Positions 26,044 through 34,916 are shown, numbered from the stretch's first letter. The stretch: 64,000 nucleotides of DNA from an uncultured Aquimarina sp. (GCA_947498815.1 CANMLU010000001.1:248001-312000); one strand, 5' to 3'. Translations and numbers: made by a program. Notes: generated from the sequence alone by a model not told the origin.

Positions 26044-26574
26044 ATGAAGAGGCTATCTATTTTTGTAATATTACTAGTATTCGTGTTCAAAGGAATGAGC
26101 CAGGAAAGCGAAGAAGGCTACCAAGAAGAAGAGTACCAGGACGAAGAAGAAATACAAAGTGAGGAAGAAGTGCAGACGGATGAACAAGGAGTTGACAACT
26201 ACATTGACATCTATAACTATTTTAGTTTCACCAATGATGAGTATGCCAATGCCATGGATAAGGTGAATGATATGTATCCAGAAGATCAAAATGTTCTATA
26301 TGCATTGGTATTAGAAGTCCAAAAAGATAAAGTATTAAAAGATCGCTTGTTCGGGGAGTTGGTCGTAAAACCCAAGAAAAAGCATCCTTATAAGGGTAAA
26401 GACAGCCCAGGGTTTACTTGTGTTCTACATGGTCTTGTAGAGAACAAAACGGTATATGATGGGATTATTAAAAACGGAGGCCCCGAGGATCAGGCCAGAA
26501 ATGTAGCAGCCCTGGCCGAAAGAACTGTCCGGAGAAAATGCGGTGTCACCAAAAAAGTGAATAAGGAGGAATAG
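26044..26574 (+). CDS. Exported acidic protein of unknown function
   Basis: A 176-residue protein. Signal peptide residues 1-19 (VFVFKGMSQ), then a Glu/Gln/Tyr-rich acidic stretch (about 20-48, low complexity), then a helical domain (NYFSFTNDEYANAMDKVNDMYPEDQNVLYALV) and a basic part with two Cys (GFTCVLHG and RRKCGV) that could form a disulfide. No family recognised. It is followed by a terminator at 26704. Confidence 0.75.
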   Translation: MKRLSIFVILLVFVFKGMSQESEEGYQEEEYQDEEEIQSEEEVQTDEQGVDNYIDIYNYFSFTNDEYANAMDKVNDMYPEDQNVLYALVLEVQKDKVLKDRLFGELVVKPKKKHPYKGKDSPGFTCVLHGLVENKTVYDGIIKNGGPEDQARNVAALAERTVRRKCGVTKKVNKEE

Positions 26575-26703
26575 CACGGACTGTTTCTATATTCCGGTAA
26601 ATTTGAGCCACAGGTGGCGTTATATCAATATATCGGCAAAAACACAACCTCTCTTGCTACTCCATCCAAGTATAGCTTAAGTTCTTATAAAATGTATATC
26701 TTT

Positions 26704-26728
26704 ACCGTGTGTTATACACACGGTTTTT
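26704..26728 (+). terminator. Terminator after the acidic exported protein
   Basis: ACCGTGTGT (26704-26712) / ACACACGGT (26716-26724) with a 3-nt loop and T5. Confidence 0.88.
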
Positions 26729-26785
26729 GGTAGAGCCATACTCCATAGTTTTTGAATTTATGTTTAATTTTTAAAACTATGTATA

Positions 26786-27082
26786 ATGAATTGGAAAATT
26801 CAAAAGCTATTGAATGGTGAGACGATCGTCTCCAAAGAACCCGGTAATTCGATGTTACCTATCTTGAAATCAAAACAACCTGTGGTCCTTGAACCCGTAA
26901 ATTGGGAAGATTGTGAGGCAGGAGATATTGTTTTTTGTAAAGTAAGAGGTAATTGTTTTACGCATTTAGTCAAAGGCAAAAATGCAAAACGAGGATTACT
27001 AATCGGCAACAACCGAGGACGCCTTAATGGGTGGACCAAAAATGTATATGGCAAGGTGATCGAAATATTACCGATGTCATAG
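26786..27082 (+). CDS. Small S24/S26 peptidase-fold protein
   Basis: 98 residues. The motif EPGNSMLPILKSKQPVVLEP matches the box around the catalytic Ser of signal peptidase/LexA-type proteases (xSMxPxL), with the candidate Ser at residue 22. Then come GDIVFCKVRGNCFTHLVKG and GLLIGNNRGRLNGW, which resemble the beta-strand region carrying the Lys/GDN motif. It is much shorter than signal peptidase I, lacks a TM segment, and the canonical Lys is not obvious. Activity is therefore uncertain. Monocistronic with its own terminator. Confidence 0.7.
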   Translation: MNWKIQKLLNGETIVSKEPGNSMLPILKSKQPVVLEPVNWEDCEAGDIVFCKVRGNCFTHLVKGKNAKRGLLIGNNRGRLNGWTKNVYGKVIEILPMS

Positions 27083-27085
27083 TGT

Positions 27086-27106
27086 AGCGCGATAAGCGCT
27101 TTTTTT
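27086..27106 (+). terminator. Short terminator after the S24/S26-like gene
   Basis: AGCGC (27086-27090) / GCGCT (27096-27100), 5-nt loop, followed by a T-run. Confidence 0.75.
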
Positions 27107-27358
27107 GTTTATAAATAGTATCTTTCTCAATATTTCTAGTAATCTAAGTTCGATGTAACCTTATATTTGATTAAAAGCCGTCAAATTGAGTGATTTTTCA
27201 TTACGGACCCTTGGCTATACTTGAAATTATAGGAGAAAAATTGTATCGAAATTAGGCTTTTAAGCAAAAATTACTTGTTTTCGATACATTTTTGCCACTG
27301 CAAAAACACTCAAACTGACGTAATTTTTTATACTTAATACATTTTTTATCTAATCAAA

Positions 27359-28072
27359 ATGCCTACACGAAACCGAGGAAAAGAAGGTAGTGATGATCGT
27401 CTGTTTGGAGATCCCAAAATGCAGCAAAAGCTTAAAGAAGCTGCAAAAGATATGTCGTACTTGCTTTCTCGTGGTTTTGCCGAAAAATCTGCTGTGCAAT
27501 TGGTAGGAAATCGTTACAAACTTAATGCCCGACAACAAAAAGCATTGCAAGGTATGAGCGCCAGTACACCACAAGTCCAATTACGAAAAAAACATACTGT
27601 TTCACCAATAGACCTAAAAGATCAAACCGTTGCGATTGATGGATTTAATCTTTTAATCATTCTTGAAAACGCATTATCTGGAGCCTACATTTTTAAAGGT
27701 TTGGATGGGTATTATCGGGATGTTTCGGGTGTTCACGGAACCTATAAGCGTGTACAAAAAACAGAAGAAGCCGTTTTGATGATAGGAAAAACCCTTACCC
27801 AACTTGAAGTCACATCTGTATATTGGTATTTTGATGCACCGGTTTCAAATAGTGGTAGACTCAAAACAATACTTCGCGAATTATCAGGGCAACAAGGCTA
27901 TCCATGGTTCATAGACCTAGTGAATAACCCCGATACAGTACTAGCAAAGTCAGATCATATTGTCGTAAGCTCCGACGGCTGGATATTGGATCGAGCACAA
28001 AAGAATTTTAATCTGGGAGGGTATTTGATAGAGAACCATATTTCAAAACCCAATATCATTTTTGCCGAATAA
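27359..28072 (+). CDS. DUF434 domain-containing protein
   Basis: A 237-residue cytoplasmic protein. The N-terminal DUF434 part (about residues 10-65, LKEAAKDMSYLLSRGFAEKSAVQLVGNRYKL) is followed by a domain with Asp-rich strand ends (TVAIDGFNLLIILE, YWYFDAPVSNSGRLK, KSDHIVVSSDGWILD) typical of a PIN/NYN-like nuclease fold. It could be a metal-dependent RNase, but that is inference from the pattern of acidic residues. Monocistronic. Confidence 0.82.
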   Translation: MPTRNRGKEGSDDRLFGDPKMQQKLKEAAKDMSYLLSRGFAEKSAVQLVGNRYKLNARQQKALQGMSASTPQVQLRKKHTVSPIDLKDQTVAIDGFNLLIILENALSGAYIFKGLDGYYRDVSGVHGTYKRVQKTEEAVLMIGKTLTQLEVTSVYWYFDAPVSNSGRLKTILRELSGQQGYPWFIDLVNNPDTVLAKSDHIVVSSDGWILDRAQKNFNLGGYLIENHISKPNIIFAE

Positions 28073-28183
28073 TACGGCCAAAAACCAGTTTCCCTCACTC
28101 AAAGTGATCATTTACTCATTCTTCATTTTATAAAAAGTAATTGCAACATACTTTTGAGTACTACCATTTGTTGTTTGGATGTA

Positions 28184-28325
28184 ATGGAAAAGAAAAATTG
28201 AACAGCTGGGATATAGTTTATATGAAGCAAAAAAAGAACATTTTAGTATGGTAGATTCAAATGATAATAGGTGGGAACCTACACTAAAAATTAAATTGTT
28301 GGATGTTGGAGGAATTAATTTTTAA
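28184..28325 (+). pseudogene. Frameshifted short ORF of unknown function
   Basis: The ATG at 28184 reads MEKKN then stop. Shifting one base in the A-rich tract opens a frame from 28185 reading KIEQLGYSLYEAKKEHFSMV and on to a stop at 28323-28325. The two frames together would give a plausible peptide of about 46 residues. The remaining intact piece from ATG 28248 is only 25 residues. A terminator follows at 28342, which supports a former gene. It could instead be noncoding. Confidence 0.35.
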
Positions 28326-28341
28326 GTTGGTTAGTTGTGTG

Positions 28342-28378
28342 AAACGGATACGGCAATGGGGTAGTCGTGTCCGTTTTT
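28342..28378 (+). terminator. Terminator after the frameshifted ORF
   Basis: AAACGGATACG paired with CGTGTCCGTTT (one G-U pair), T-run to 28378. Confidence 0.7.
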
Positions 28379-28396
28379 TAATGATAAGTAGAACTA

Positions 28397-28525
28397 GAGG
28401 CTATTTGAAAAGTAACTCATATATGTCAAACTGAGCTTGTCGAAGTTTTAAGCTGTTGATTTTCAAAAGATCTTCGACAGGCTCAGATGGACAGTTTAGG
28501 TTTTCAGTATTTTTCGAATAGCCTC
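28397..28525. mobile_element. MITE/REP-like nested palindromic element
   Basis: Outer inverted repeats GAGGCTATTTGAAAA (28397-28411) and TTTTCGAATAGCCTC (28511-28525) match at 14 of 15 positions. Inside is a second inverted pair, TGTCAAACTGAGCTTGTCGAAG (28424-28445, shown here as landmark) against 28472-28493, with a few mismatches. It is noncoding and about 129 bp. The inner sequence also occurs inside bioF (61559-61580). No target-site duplication was obvious. Confidence 0.65.
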
Positions 28526-28555
28526 CTGTTTAACTTAAAGATTAATTACAAATAT

Positions 28556-28586
28556 AAAAGAGCTTCTTAATACAAGAAGCTCTTTT
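28556..28586. terminator. Hairpin, possible bidirectional terminator
   Basis: AAAAGAGCTTCTT (28556-28568) / AAGAAGCTCTTTT (28574-28586). It is flanked by T on the plus strand and by T-rich sequence on the minus strand. Confidence 0.65.
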
Positions 28587-28947
28587 TCAGGTTAAAAACA
28601 GGTGTAGTCAGTGATCACCCCTTTTTATTTTGATCAAACCATGTCCCCTAGCATTTGTTTATAGTTTGAATACCCTATACTAAGTATAGAAACAATTATT
28701 CCAAAAAGAAATGAAAACTATCAACTCAATTTAATTAGTTCATAATCAGATAATTGTGGGTTTTTGTCAAAATTTTAATTTCCCAAGAGTTGTAGATATA
28801 AAATGGTGAACTGTAGAGATATTTCACGCTGATACTTAGAGATAAAGGTGTAGAAATAGATTTATTATGATAATTTTTACAATAGTTTAAGGCGAGAGTT
28901 TCTACTTTTGAACCCGATTAATCAACCTAGTAAAACTATAATTGAGA

Positions 28948-29979
28948 ATGAAGTATACTACATTGCCTAATACTGATATTAGAGTAAGTAAAATATGTTT
29001 GGGGTCAATGACCTGGGGAGAACAGAATACTGAATCAGAAGGCCATCAACAAATAGACTATGCCATTGACCAAGGTGTAAATTTTATTGATACGGCAGAA
29101 TTATATTCTGTTCCGTCAAATAAAGATACGCAAGGAAGTACCGAACGCATCATAGGGACATGGTTAAAAAAAACAGGAAAACGAGAAGATGTAGTGATTG
29201 CTACAAAAATTGTTGGTCCAAGAGAATTTGTAAAACATATTCGTACCGGTGGTTTTACAAAAGCCGAGTTTGCAGATGCTATAAATAAGAGTTTGCAACG
29301 ACTTCAAACGGAGTATATAGATCTATATCAACTGCACTGGCCAGAGAGAAACACGAATTTTTTTGGTGTACGTGGATATATGCATGACGAAAAAGAGCAA
29401 TGGAGTGATAATTTTAAGGAAGTATTGGGTTATCTAGAAGGTTTTGTTAAAGAAGGAAAAATAAGGCAGATCGGAGCTTCTAATGAAACGGCCTACGGGA
29501 TGATGCGTTATGCTGAGGAAGCTCGCAATGGACTACCCAAAATGGTTACCCTCCAGAACCCTTATAATTTATTAAATCGAAAGGATGAGGTTGGCCTAAC
29601 AGAGGTTTTACATCGAGAAAATATAGGGCATTTACCGTATTCTCCTCTTGGTTTTGGGCAATTAACAGGTAAGTATCTTGAAGAAATGCCAAAAAATGCC
29701 AGGGTAACCTTGTTTCCGCAGTTTGGTAGATATCATAATGAAAATTCATTTAAGGCAACTCGAGCATATAATGACATTGCAAAAAAGCATAATCTAAGTT
29801 TGACCCAAATGGCTTTGGCATTTGTAACCGATCGCCCTTTTGTAACCAGCAATATTATAGGAGCTACCTCTTTGGATCAATTAAAAGAAAATATTGATAG
29901 TATTCATGTTACTCTTTCGGGTGAAATTTTAAAAGAAATAGAAGCGGTACATGAGAACATTCCAAATCCGGCACCTTAA
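28948..29979 (+). CDS. Aldo/keto reductase
   Basis: 343 residues from ATG 28948; a TTG two codons earlier is less likely. NAD(P)H-dependent oxidoreductase with TIM-barrel fold, similar to the Tas/YghZ group. The catalytic tetrad is Asp48 and Tyr53 (FIDTAELYS), Lys87 (IATKIVG) and His130 (LYQLHWPE). The C-terminal cofactor region reads FVTSNIIGATSLDQLKENID. It is convergent with radA, directly abutting it. Substrate unknown. Confidence 0.93.
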   Translation: MKYTTLPNTDIRVSKICLGSMTWGEQNTESEGHQQIDYAIDQGVNFIDTAELYSVPSNKDTQGSTERIIGTWLKKTGKREDVVIATKIVGPREFVKHIRTGGFTKAEFADAINKSLQRLQTEYIDLYQLHWPERNTNFFGVRGYMHDEKEQWSDNFKEVLGYLEGFVKEGKIRQIGASNETAYGMMRYAEEARNGLPKMVTLQNPYNLLNRKDEVGLTEVLHRENIGHLPYSPLGFGQLTGKYLEEMPKNARVTLFPQFGRYHNENSFKATRAYNDIAKKHNLSLTQMALAFVTDRPFVTSNIIGATSLDQLKENIDSIHVTLSGEILKEIEAVHENIPNPAP

Positions 29980-31347
29980 TTACCCAAACAAGTACTCGAC
30001 TACATCTTCAATTTTGGCCACTAGCTGAATTTTGATTTGGGTATTTTGTATAGAGATTTTGTTGTATTTAGAAACGAAGATAGTAGAGAAACCTAGTTTC
30101 TCTGCTTCTTGTATTCGTTGTTCAACTTTGGTCACCGGGCGTATTTCTCCGGCAAGACCAACTTCTGCAGCAAAACAGTAGTCTTTTGGAATATGGATAT
30201 CTTCGCTAGATGAAAGTATTGCCGCTACAACTGCCAGATCAATAGCAGGATCATCCACAGAGATTCCTCCGGTGATATTTAAAAAAACATCCTTTGCTCC
30301 TAGCCTAAAACCTGCTCGTTTTTCTAGAACTGCAAGGATCATATTAAGACGTTTCAAATTATATCCTGTAGCACTACGCTGTGGTGTGCCATACACAGCT
30401 GTGCTCACCAACGCTTGTATTTCTATCATCAATGGGCGCATGCCTTCTAGGGTAGAGGCAATAGCAGTACCGCTTAGCTCTTCGTCTTTTTTGGAGATTA
30501 GGATTTCGCTAGGATTAGTTACCTCTCGTAACCCACTACCTTGCATCTCATAAATACCGAGCTCTGATGTAGATCCAAACCTGTTTTTTAAAGCTCGTAA
30601 AATTCTGTACACGTGATTGCGATCTCCTTCGAACTGAAGTACGGTGTCCACCATATGTTCCAGAATCTTTGGGCCGGCAATATTTCCATCTTTGGTGATA
30701 TGGCCGATTAGAATTACTGGTGTAGCCGTTTCTTTGGCAAATTTGATCAATTCTGTAGTGCATTCTCTGATTTGAGAAATGCTACCGGCACTACTTTCTA
30801 TATAATCACTATGTAGCGTTTGTATCGAATCTATGATGACAATATCGGGCTCTGTGGCTTCAATTTGCCTGAATATATTTTGGGTTTTGGTTTCGGTAAG
30901 TATAAAACAATTATCAGTTTTGGATTGTATGCGTTCTGCTCGCATTTTTATTTGTTTCTGGCTTTCTTCGCCAGAAACGTATAGCGTTTTGTAGGGAAGC
31001 TTAAGACTAATTTGAAGTAGCAGTGTGCTTTTACCAATACCAGGTTCACCTCCCAAGAGAGTTAACGAACCAGGAACTAATCCGCCTCCTAATACGCGAT
31101 TAAGTTCTGCATCATCTGTATTGTATCTTGCTTCTTGACTTGTATCAATTTCTGAGATACGAAGCGGTTTGGCAGCTTTGTTAATTTTTGGAGTCGATGT
31201 TGCACTTTTCCAATCACTTTTTTCTGCTTTTTGAACAACTTCTTCTGCAATAGTATTCCATTCTTTACAGGAGGTACATTGTCCTTGCCATTTGGAGTAT
31301 TGCGCTCCACAATTTTGACAGAAAAAAACGGTTTTGGTCTTGGCCAT
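29980..31347 (-). CDS. radA: DNA repair protein RadA
   Basis: 455 residues from ATG 31347, chosen because MAKTKTVFFCQNCG is the usual RadA start; the 25 residues upstream are not conserved. Zinc ribbon C10-x2-C13...C24-x2-C27, RecA-like ATPase with Walker A GGEPGIGKST (99-108), the RadA-specific KNRFG motif (ALKNRFGSTSELG), and a C-terminal Lon-type domain (ISVDDPAIDLAVVAAILSS). It drives branch migration in recombination repair. A terminator at 31408 separates it from the gene upstream. Confidence 0.97.
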   Translation of the reverse strand: MAKTKTVFFCQNCGAQYSKWQGQCTSCKEWNTIAEEVVQKAEKSDWKSATSTPKINKAAKPLRISEIDTSQEARYNTDDAELNRVLGGGLVPGSLTLLGGEPGIGKSTLLLQISLKLPYKTLYVSGEESQKQIKMRAERIQSKTDNCFILTETKTQNIFRQIEATEPDIVIIDSIQTLHSDYIESSAGSISQIRECTTELIKFAKETATPVILIGHITKDGNIAGPKILEHMVDTVLQFEGDRNHVYRILRALKNRFGSTSELGIYEMQGSGLREVTNPSEILISKKDEELSGTAIASTLEGMRPLMIEIQALVSTAVYGTPQRSATGYNLKRLNMILAVLEKRAGFRLGAKDVFLNITGGISVDDPAIDLAVVAAILSSSEDIHIPKDYCFAAEVGLAGEIRPVTKVEQRIQEAEKLGFSTIFVSKYNKISIQNTQIKIQLVAKIEDVVEYLFG

Positions 31348-31407
31348 AAAAAAATGATGAGGTGTAAAAATACTATTAATTAGATTGAAAACTAAAATGA
31401 ATTTCAT

Positions 31408-31436
31408 AAAAAAAGACCTCATGAAGAGATCTTTTT
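31408..31436 (-). terminator. Terminator between the esterase-like gene and radA
   Basis: AAAAAGACCTC (31410-31420) and GAGATCTTTTT (31426-31436). It forms a G-U pair on the minus-strand RNA but a mismatch on the plus strand, and a T-run follows on the minus strand. Confidence 0.65.
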
Positions 31437-31457
31437 AAACATTATTTTTTTACAGGA

Positions 31458-32603
31458 TTACCAACCAAAATCCTCTTTGATTTTGTTTACTTTATCCAGC
31501 ATATAGTCCTTGGTTAAGAACGCAACTTCAGAAAGCTGAAAACCATTTTCATAGGCTCTCATAGCTTTTTTGGGCTCTCCTGTTTGTTCGTAAAACATTG
31601 CCAGATAGTAATGCCCTAGCATCGTCTCAGGATGCTCTTTAATAGCAAGCTTTCCTAGGGGCTCTAGTTCCTCCCATTTTTGATTTTTTTCTATAGCCGT
31701 AGATACAGCGATAAAATCATTTACTCGTATTTCGCGTTTGAAACCATATAATTGCTCGGTAGTTTTATACATGTCTACGAGATAGTCATAAGTGGACGTT
31801 TCTAGCGGTAATAATACTTCTTTATATGTTTTTTTGCTTATTGGGCGATACATTTCAAAAATAGCTTCCAACGCTCTTGGAATTCCTCTTCCAACAAGTG
31901 TATAGTGAGAAGACTCATCAAAATCATCAAAGAAATAGTGCATGTCGGGATTATCAATCTCTTTCATTTTTTCGTCTAAAGCCCTGACATCGTTTTTAAT
32001 ACCTTCGGCATCATTAGTAGCAGTGGCAAGATAATACCATACATCCGAAGAAGAAGTTAATACATTCGAAATTCGCTCTCCCATAGGATCTCCAAATTCT
32101 GGACTCAGGCATATGTATCCCTGAAAAATTGGGTTGTCTTTAAATAAAAAGTAGTTGATGAAGTTAGCCGTATAGTCGTGACCAACAATGATTTTGAGCT
32201 GCGCTGTACGGTACGTTTTATTGATATAAGGCACAAGTTCCTGTCCTATAAATTCAAAAAATTCGGCCCCTTTTAAAGTGGGTAAGAATTCTGCGGTATC
32301 ATATCTGCAATCGTCAACTCTTGTTTTTCGTTGATTAACTCCTACAACAATTGATTCTGGCATATCTTCCCAATAAGAGAAGTAATCCACATTACCCGCA
32401 ACGGGCTCGAATAAATAATCACCATCAAGTACTAGAATGAGTGGATATGTTTTGTCTACGTTCTTTTTATAATTACGTGGAAGTTGAATTTTTAGTTCTC
32501 TACTCTGATCTAATTTTATAGATCTGAAAGACTCGTAAATTGCCTGACTATAGCCAGAAAAGGCAAAAATACAAGCGATAATTAGAGTTACATTTTTTTT
32601 CAT
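31458..32603 (-). CDS. Esterase D-like protein with TPR tail, nucleophile Ser replaced
   Basis: 381 residues. Signal peptide to about residue 19 (FAFSGYSQ). The alpha/beta-hydrolase domain of the putative esterase (EstD/Fes) family spans about 22-265 (YPLILVLDGDYLFEPV, SIVVGVNQRKTRVDDCR). Where the family has GHSxGG, this protein has IVGHDYTANF, so the nucleophilic Ser is Asp143. A His in DESSHYTLVGRGI is kept. Residues about 285-381 contain a TPR-like helical repeat (HYYLAMFYEQTGEPKKAMRAYENGF). It is probably not a working serine esterase. Exported. Confidence 0.85.
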   Translation of the reverse strand: MKKNVTLIIACIFAFSGYSQAIYESFRSIKLDQSRELKIQLPRNYKKNVDKTYPLILVLDGDYLFEPVAGNVDYFSYWEDMPESIVVGVNQRKTRVDDCRYDTAEFLPTLKGAEFFEFIGQELVPYINKTYRTAQLKIIVGHDYTANFINYFLFKDNPIFQGYICLSPEFGDPMGERISNVLTSSSDVWYYLATATNDAEGIKNDVRALDEKMKEIDNPDMHYFFDDFDESSHYTLVGRGIPRALEAIFEMYRPISKKTYKEVLLPLETSTYDYLVDMYKTTEQLYGFKREIRVNDFIAVSTAIEKNQKWEELEPLGKLAIKEHPETMLGHYYLAMFYEQTGEPKKAMRAYENGFQLSEVAFLTKDYMLDKVNKIKEDFGW

Positions 32604-32651
32604 AAGTACTAAGATTAGGGTTAAGCAAGGGACAATATATAAATTATTTCC

Positions 32652-33623
32652 TTATTTATCTCTGTTTAAAATTGGTAGAAATAAAAAGGATAACGCCCCG
32701 ATAATTATATTTATTGCGGTTTGAGACCCCCAAAGAATCCAACCAAAGGCCTCGCCATCACTTTTTTCAAAACCAAAAAACACAAATACTGCCCCAACTA
32801 CAATTGGAAATGGTAAAATGCCAATCCCACCATTTGTGGTAGACATTGAAAAGGAACCAACGACAAATGCAACAAGAATTACACCTATAGAGCAATCACT
32901 TAAATTTGGAACGGCATGTTTTATAACATAAAACATTAATACATATAGGAACCATATAAGTAGGGTGTGAAAAAGAAAAGCCCATTTTTTTTTCATTGTA
33001 AAAATACTTTTCATTCCATCCAATAGACCTATCCCAAAATTTCTAATTTTAATGATGAATGTGTTGGATGATTTTTTGAGAATTTGAAGACCCAAAAAAC
33101 CTATAAAAATTAATAGAAGTAGTATTCCTAATGTATATAGTGGGTTGATATTTTTTTCTTCAAGAAAATTTAATAGATATTCGGTTTGAAGAATTGCTGC
33201 AGTCGAAGTCACCAAAATTAGCATAATCAAATCGATTACTCTCTCTGAAACTATAGTGCCAAAAGCTTTTTCAAAAGGAACTTTTTCATAAGTGCTTAAC
33301 GTAATACCTCTTAAAACTTCTCCTGATCTTGGAATACCAAGATTAGCCAAATAACCTACCATAACGGCCATGAAGCTATTATATAATTTTGGAGTATATC
33401 CTAGGGGTTTTAATAAAAAATGCCAACGATATGCTCTTGAAAGATGTGATATAATCCCTAAAATCAGCGAAGTTATTACCCAAATTGGATTTGCATTCGT
33501 AATGCTATTCAAAAGTTCTTTTCGATATTCGGGTGTTGCAGAGCTAAGGAAATACCAAATTAAAAAAACTCCCAACAAAAGCGGGAGCATTATTTTAAGG
33601 ATTTTTATGAATTTAGGATTCAC
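32652..33623 (-). CDS. Flippase-like / lysylphosphatidylglycerol synthase TM family protein
   Basis: A 323-residue integral membrane protein with about 7-8 TM helices. The family pattern includes HLSRAYRWHFLLKPLGY, NLGIPRSGEVLRGITLSTYEKVPFEKAFGTIVSERVIDL and GSFSMSTTNGGIGILPFPIVVG. These match the UPF0104/AglD-like domain (LPG_synthase_TM), which moves or modifies lipid-linked molecules. It has no C-terminal aminoacyltransferase domain. It lies 4 nt after panD and so is in the panC-panD operon, a common flavobacterial arrangement. Confidence 0.88.
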   Translation of the reverse strand: MNPKFIKILKIMLPLLLGVFLIWYFLSSATPEYRKELLNSITNANPIWVITSLILGIISHLSRAYRWHFLLKPLGYTPKLYNSFMAVMVGYLANLGIPRSGEVLRGITLSTYEKVPFEKAFGTIVSERVIDLIMLILVTSTAAILQTEYLLNFLEEKNINPLYTLGILLLLIFIGFLGLQILKKSSNTFIIKIRNFGIGLLDGMKSIFTMKKKWAFLFHTLLIWFLYVLMFYVIKHAVPNLSDCSIGVILVAFVVGSFSMSTTNGGIGILPFPIVVGAVFVFFGFEKSDGEAFGWILWGSQTAINIIIGALSFLFLPILNRDK

Positions 33624-33627
33624 AAGA

Positions 33628-33978
33628 TTATTTTAATAAGTTGTTCTCCTCATTTGGAAAAAGCAGGCTGGGTTTAAATTTTTTAGCTTCCTCGATATCC
33701 ATCATGGCATAGGTGATAAGTATTAGCACATCTCCTTTGGCCACTTTACGTGCAGCTGCACCATTTAAGGTGATTTCGCCACTGTTTCTTGGTCCTGGGA
33801 TGGCATAAGTTTCTAATCGTTCGCCATTATTATTATTTACGATTTGTACTTTTTCTCCTTCAATAATATTGGCGGCATCCATTAAGTCCTGATCAATAGT
33901 GATACTACCGATATAATTTAAATCGGCACCAGTTACTTTAACTCGATGAATTTTTGATTTTACTACGTGTACAAGCAT
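33628..33978 (-). CDS. panD: Aspartate 1-decarboxylase
   Basis: 116 residues. Makes beta-alanine for pantothenate. The proenzyme self-cleaves at Gly24-Ser25 (NYIGSITID), where Ser becomes the pyruvoyl group. Other conserved parts are [30 protein letters not shown] and NGAAARK. It follows panC by 19 nt and is co-transcribed with it. Confidence 0.97.
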   Translation of the reverse strand: MLVHVVKSKIHRVKVTGADLNYIGSITIDQDLMDAANIIEGEKVQIVNNNNGERLETYAIPGPRNSGEITLNGAAARKVAKGDVLILITYAMMDIEEAKKFKPSLLFPNEENNLLK

Positions 33979-33997
33979 GTTACAAAGTTAGTTATTT

Positions 33998-34846
33998 TTA
34001 GTTTAGGGCAATGTTATCTATAAGTCTTATTTCTCCTGCGAATACAGCTATAAAAGCACGGTACTTCGTGTTTTTTCGTTTTCTGGTTATAGATTTCAAA
34101 TCAGAAACCTTCGCAATTTCGAAATATTCTAATTTTAGTTCGTCATTATTTTTGAATTGGTCTAGTGTCCAATTACTTAGATCAGTAACACTTTTTGTGC
34201 CAAAGTCTTTTTTTACTTGCTTCAGAGTTTGATAAATCAGGGGGGCATTTGCCATTTGTTCTTTGCTCAACCTTTTGTTTCTTGAGCTCAATGCCAAACC
34301 GGTGTCTTCTCGGTAAATAGTACAGCCAATTATTTGGACTGCCATTTTTTCAATTTCAACAAGTTTTTTGACGATTTGAAGCTGTTGAAAATCTTTTTCT
34401 CCAAAATATGCTTTTGTAGGGGATACAATCTCGAATAAATGTTTCAATACGGTGCCTACTCCATCAAAATGTCCGGGGCGAAATTTTCCTTCCATTTCAT
34501 TTTCTAATCCTCCAAAATTATAGGGAGTAGACAGCATTTCATTTCCGTAAATTTCTTTTGGTGAAGGTGCAAATACAATAATATTTGTTGATAATCGCGA
34601 TAAAAGCTTAACATCTGACTCTAAAGTTCTTGGATAGTTTACTAAATCTTCAGAATTATTAAATTGTGTTGGATTAACAAAAATGCTAACAATAACAACA
34701 GTATTCTCGGCAATTGCTCTTTCGACTAATGCAAGATGTCCTTGGTGAAGTGCACCCATGGTAGGGACAAACCCGATAGATTTGTTGTCTTTTTTAAATG
34801 CTGCAACACTTGTTTCTATGTCTAGTCTTTTGTCGTATACCTGCAT
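33998..34846 (-). CDS. panC: Pantothenate synthetase
   Basis: 282 residues. Joins pantoate and beta-alanine using ATP. HIGH-type motif GALHQGH (31-37), pantoate-binding FVNPTQFN, YFGEKDFQQL and the KMSKS-like region ALSSRNKRLS. Operon panC-panD-flippase on the minus strand. Its promoter probably overlaps the divergent one of the GT5 gene (see 34870). Confidence 0.97.
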   Translation of the reverse strand: MQVYDKRLDIETSVAAFKKDNKSIGFVPTMGALHQGHLALVERAIAENTVVIVSIFVNPTQFNNSEDLVNYPRTLESDVKLLSRLSTNIIVFAPSPKEIYGNEMLSTPYNFGGLENEMEGKFRPGHFDGVGTVLKHLFEIVSPTKAYFGEKDFQQLQIVKKLVEIEKMAVQIIGCTIYREDTGLALSSRNKRLSKEQMANAPLIYQTLKQVKKDFGTKSVTDLSNWTLDQFKNNDELKLEYFEIAKVSDLKSITRKRKNTKYRAFIAVFAGEIRLIDNIALN

Positions 34847-34869
34847 GGATGAAAAAACTTAAAGGCGTG

Positions 34870-34877
34870 CAAAAATA
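34870..34877 (-). promoter_or_regulatory. Candidate -7 box of panC
   Basis: On the minus strand this reads TATTTTTG, a full match to TAnnTTTG, 23 nt upstream of the panC ATG. Confidence 0.5.
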
Positions 34878-34908
34878 AGATATTACTGGCAGACTGCATA
34901 AATTTTCG

Positions 34909-34916
34909 TAATTTTG
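34909..34916 (+). promoter_or_regulatory. Candidate -7 box of the GT5 gene
   Basis: TAATTTTG matches TAnnTTTG, 42 nt upstream of the ATG at 34959. An AAAGGAGG stretch at 34930-34937 is an unusually good Shine-Dalgarno sequence for this genome, though 21 nt from the ATG. Confidence 0.5.

Larger units (their letters stand above)
28073..28947. other. Gene-poor region with decayed fragments and a palindromic element
   Basis: An 875-bp stretch without an intact gene. It contains a frameshifted short ORF (28184-28325), its terminator, a MITE-like palindrome (28397-28525) and a hairpin (28556-28586). It also has a minus-strand fragment 28634-28717 reading FSFLFGIIVSILSIGYSNYK, which looks like a leftover membrane segment (very uncertain). 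The remainder up to the aldo/keto reductase holds nothing recognisable. Confidence 0.5.
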
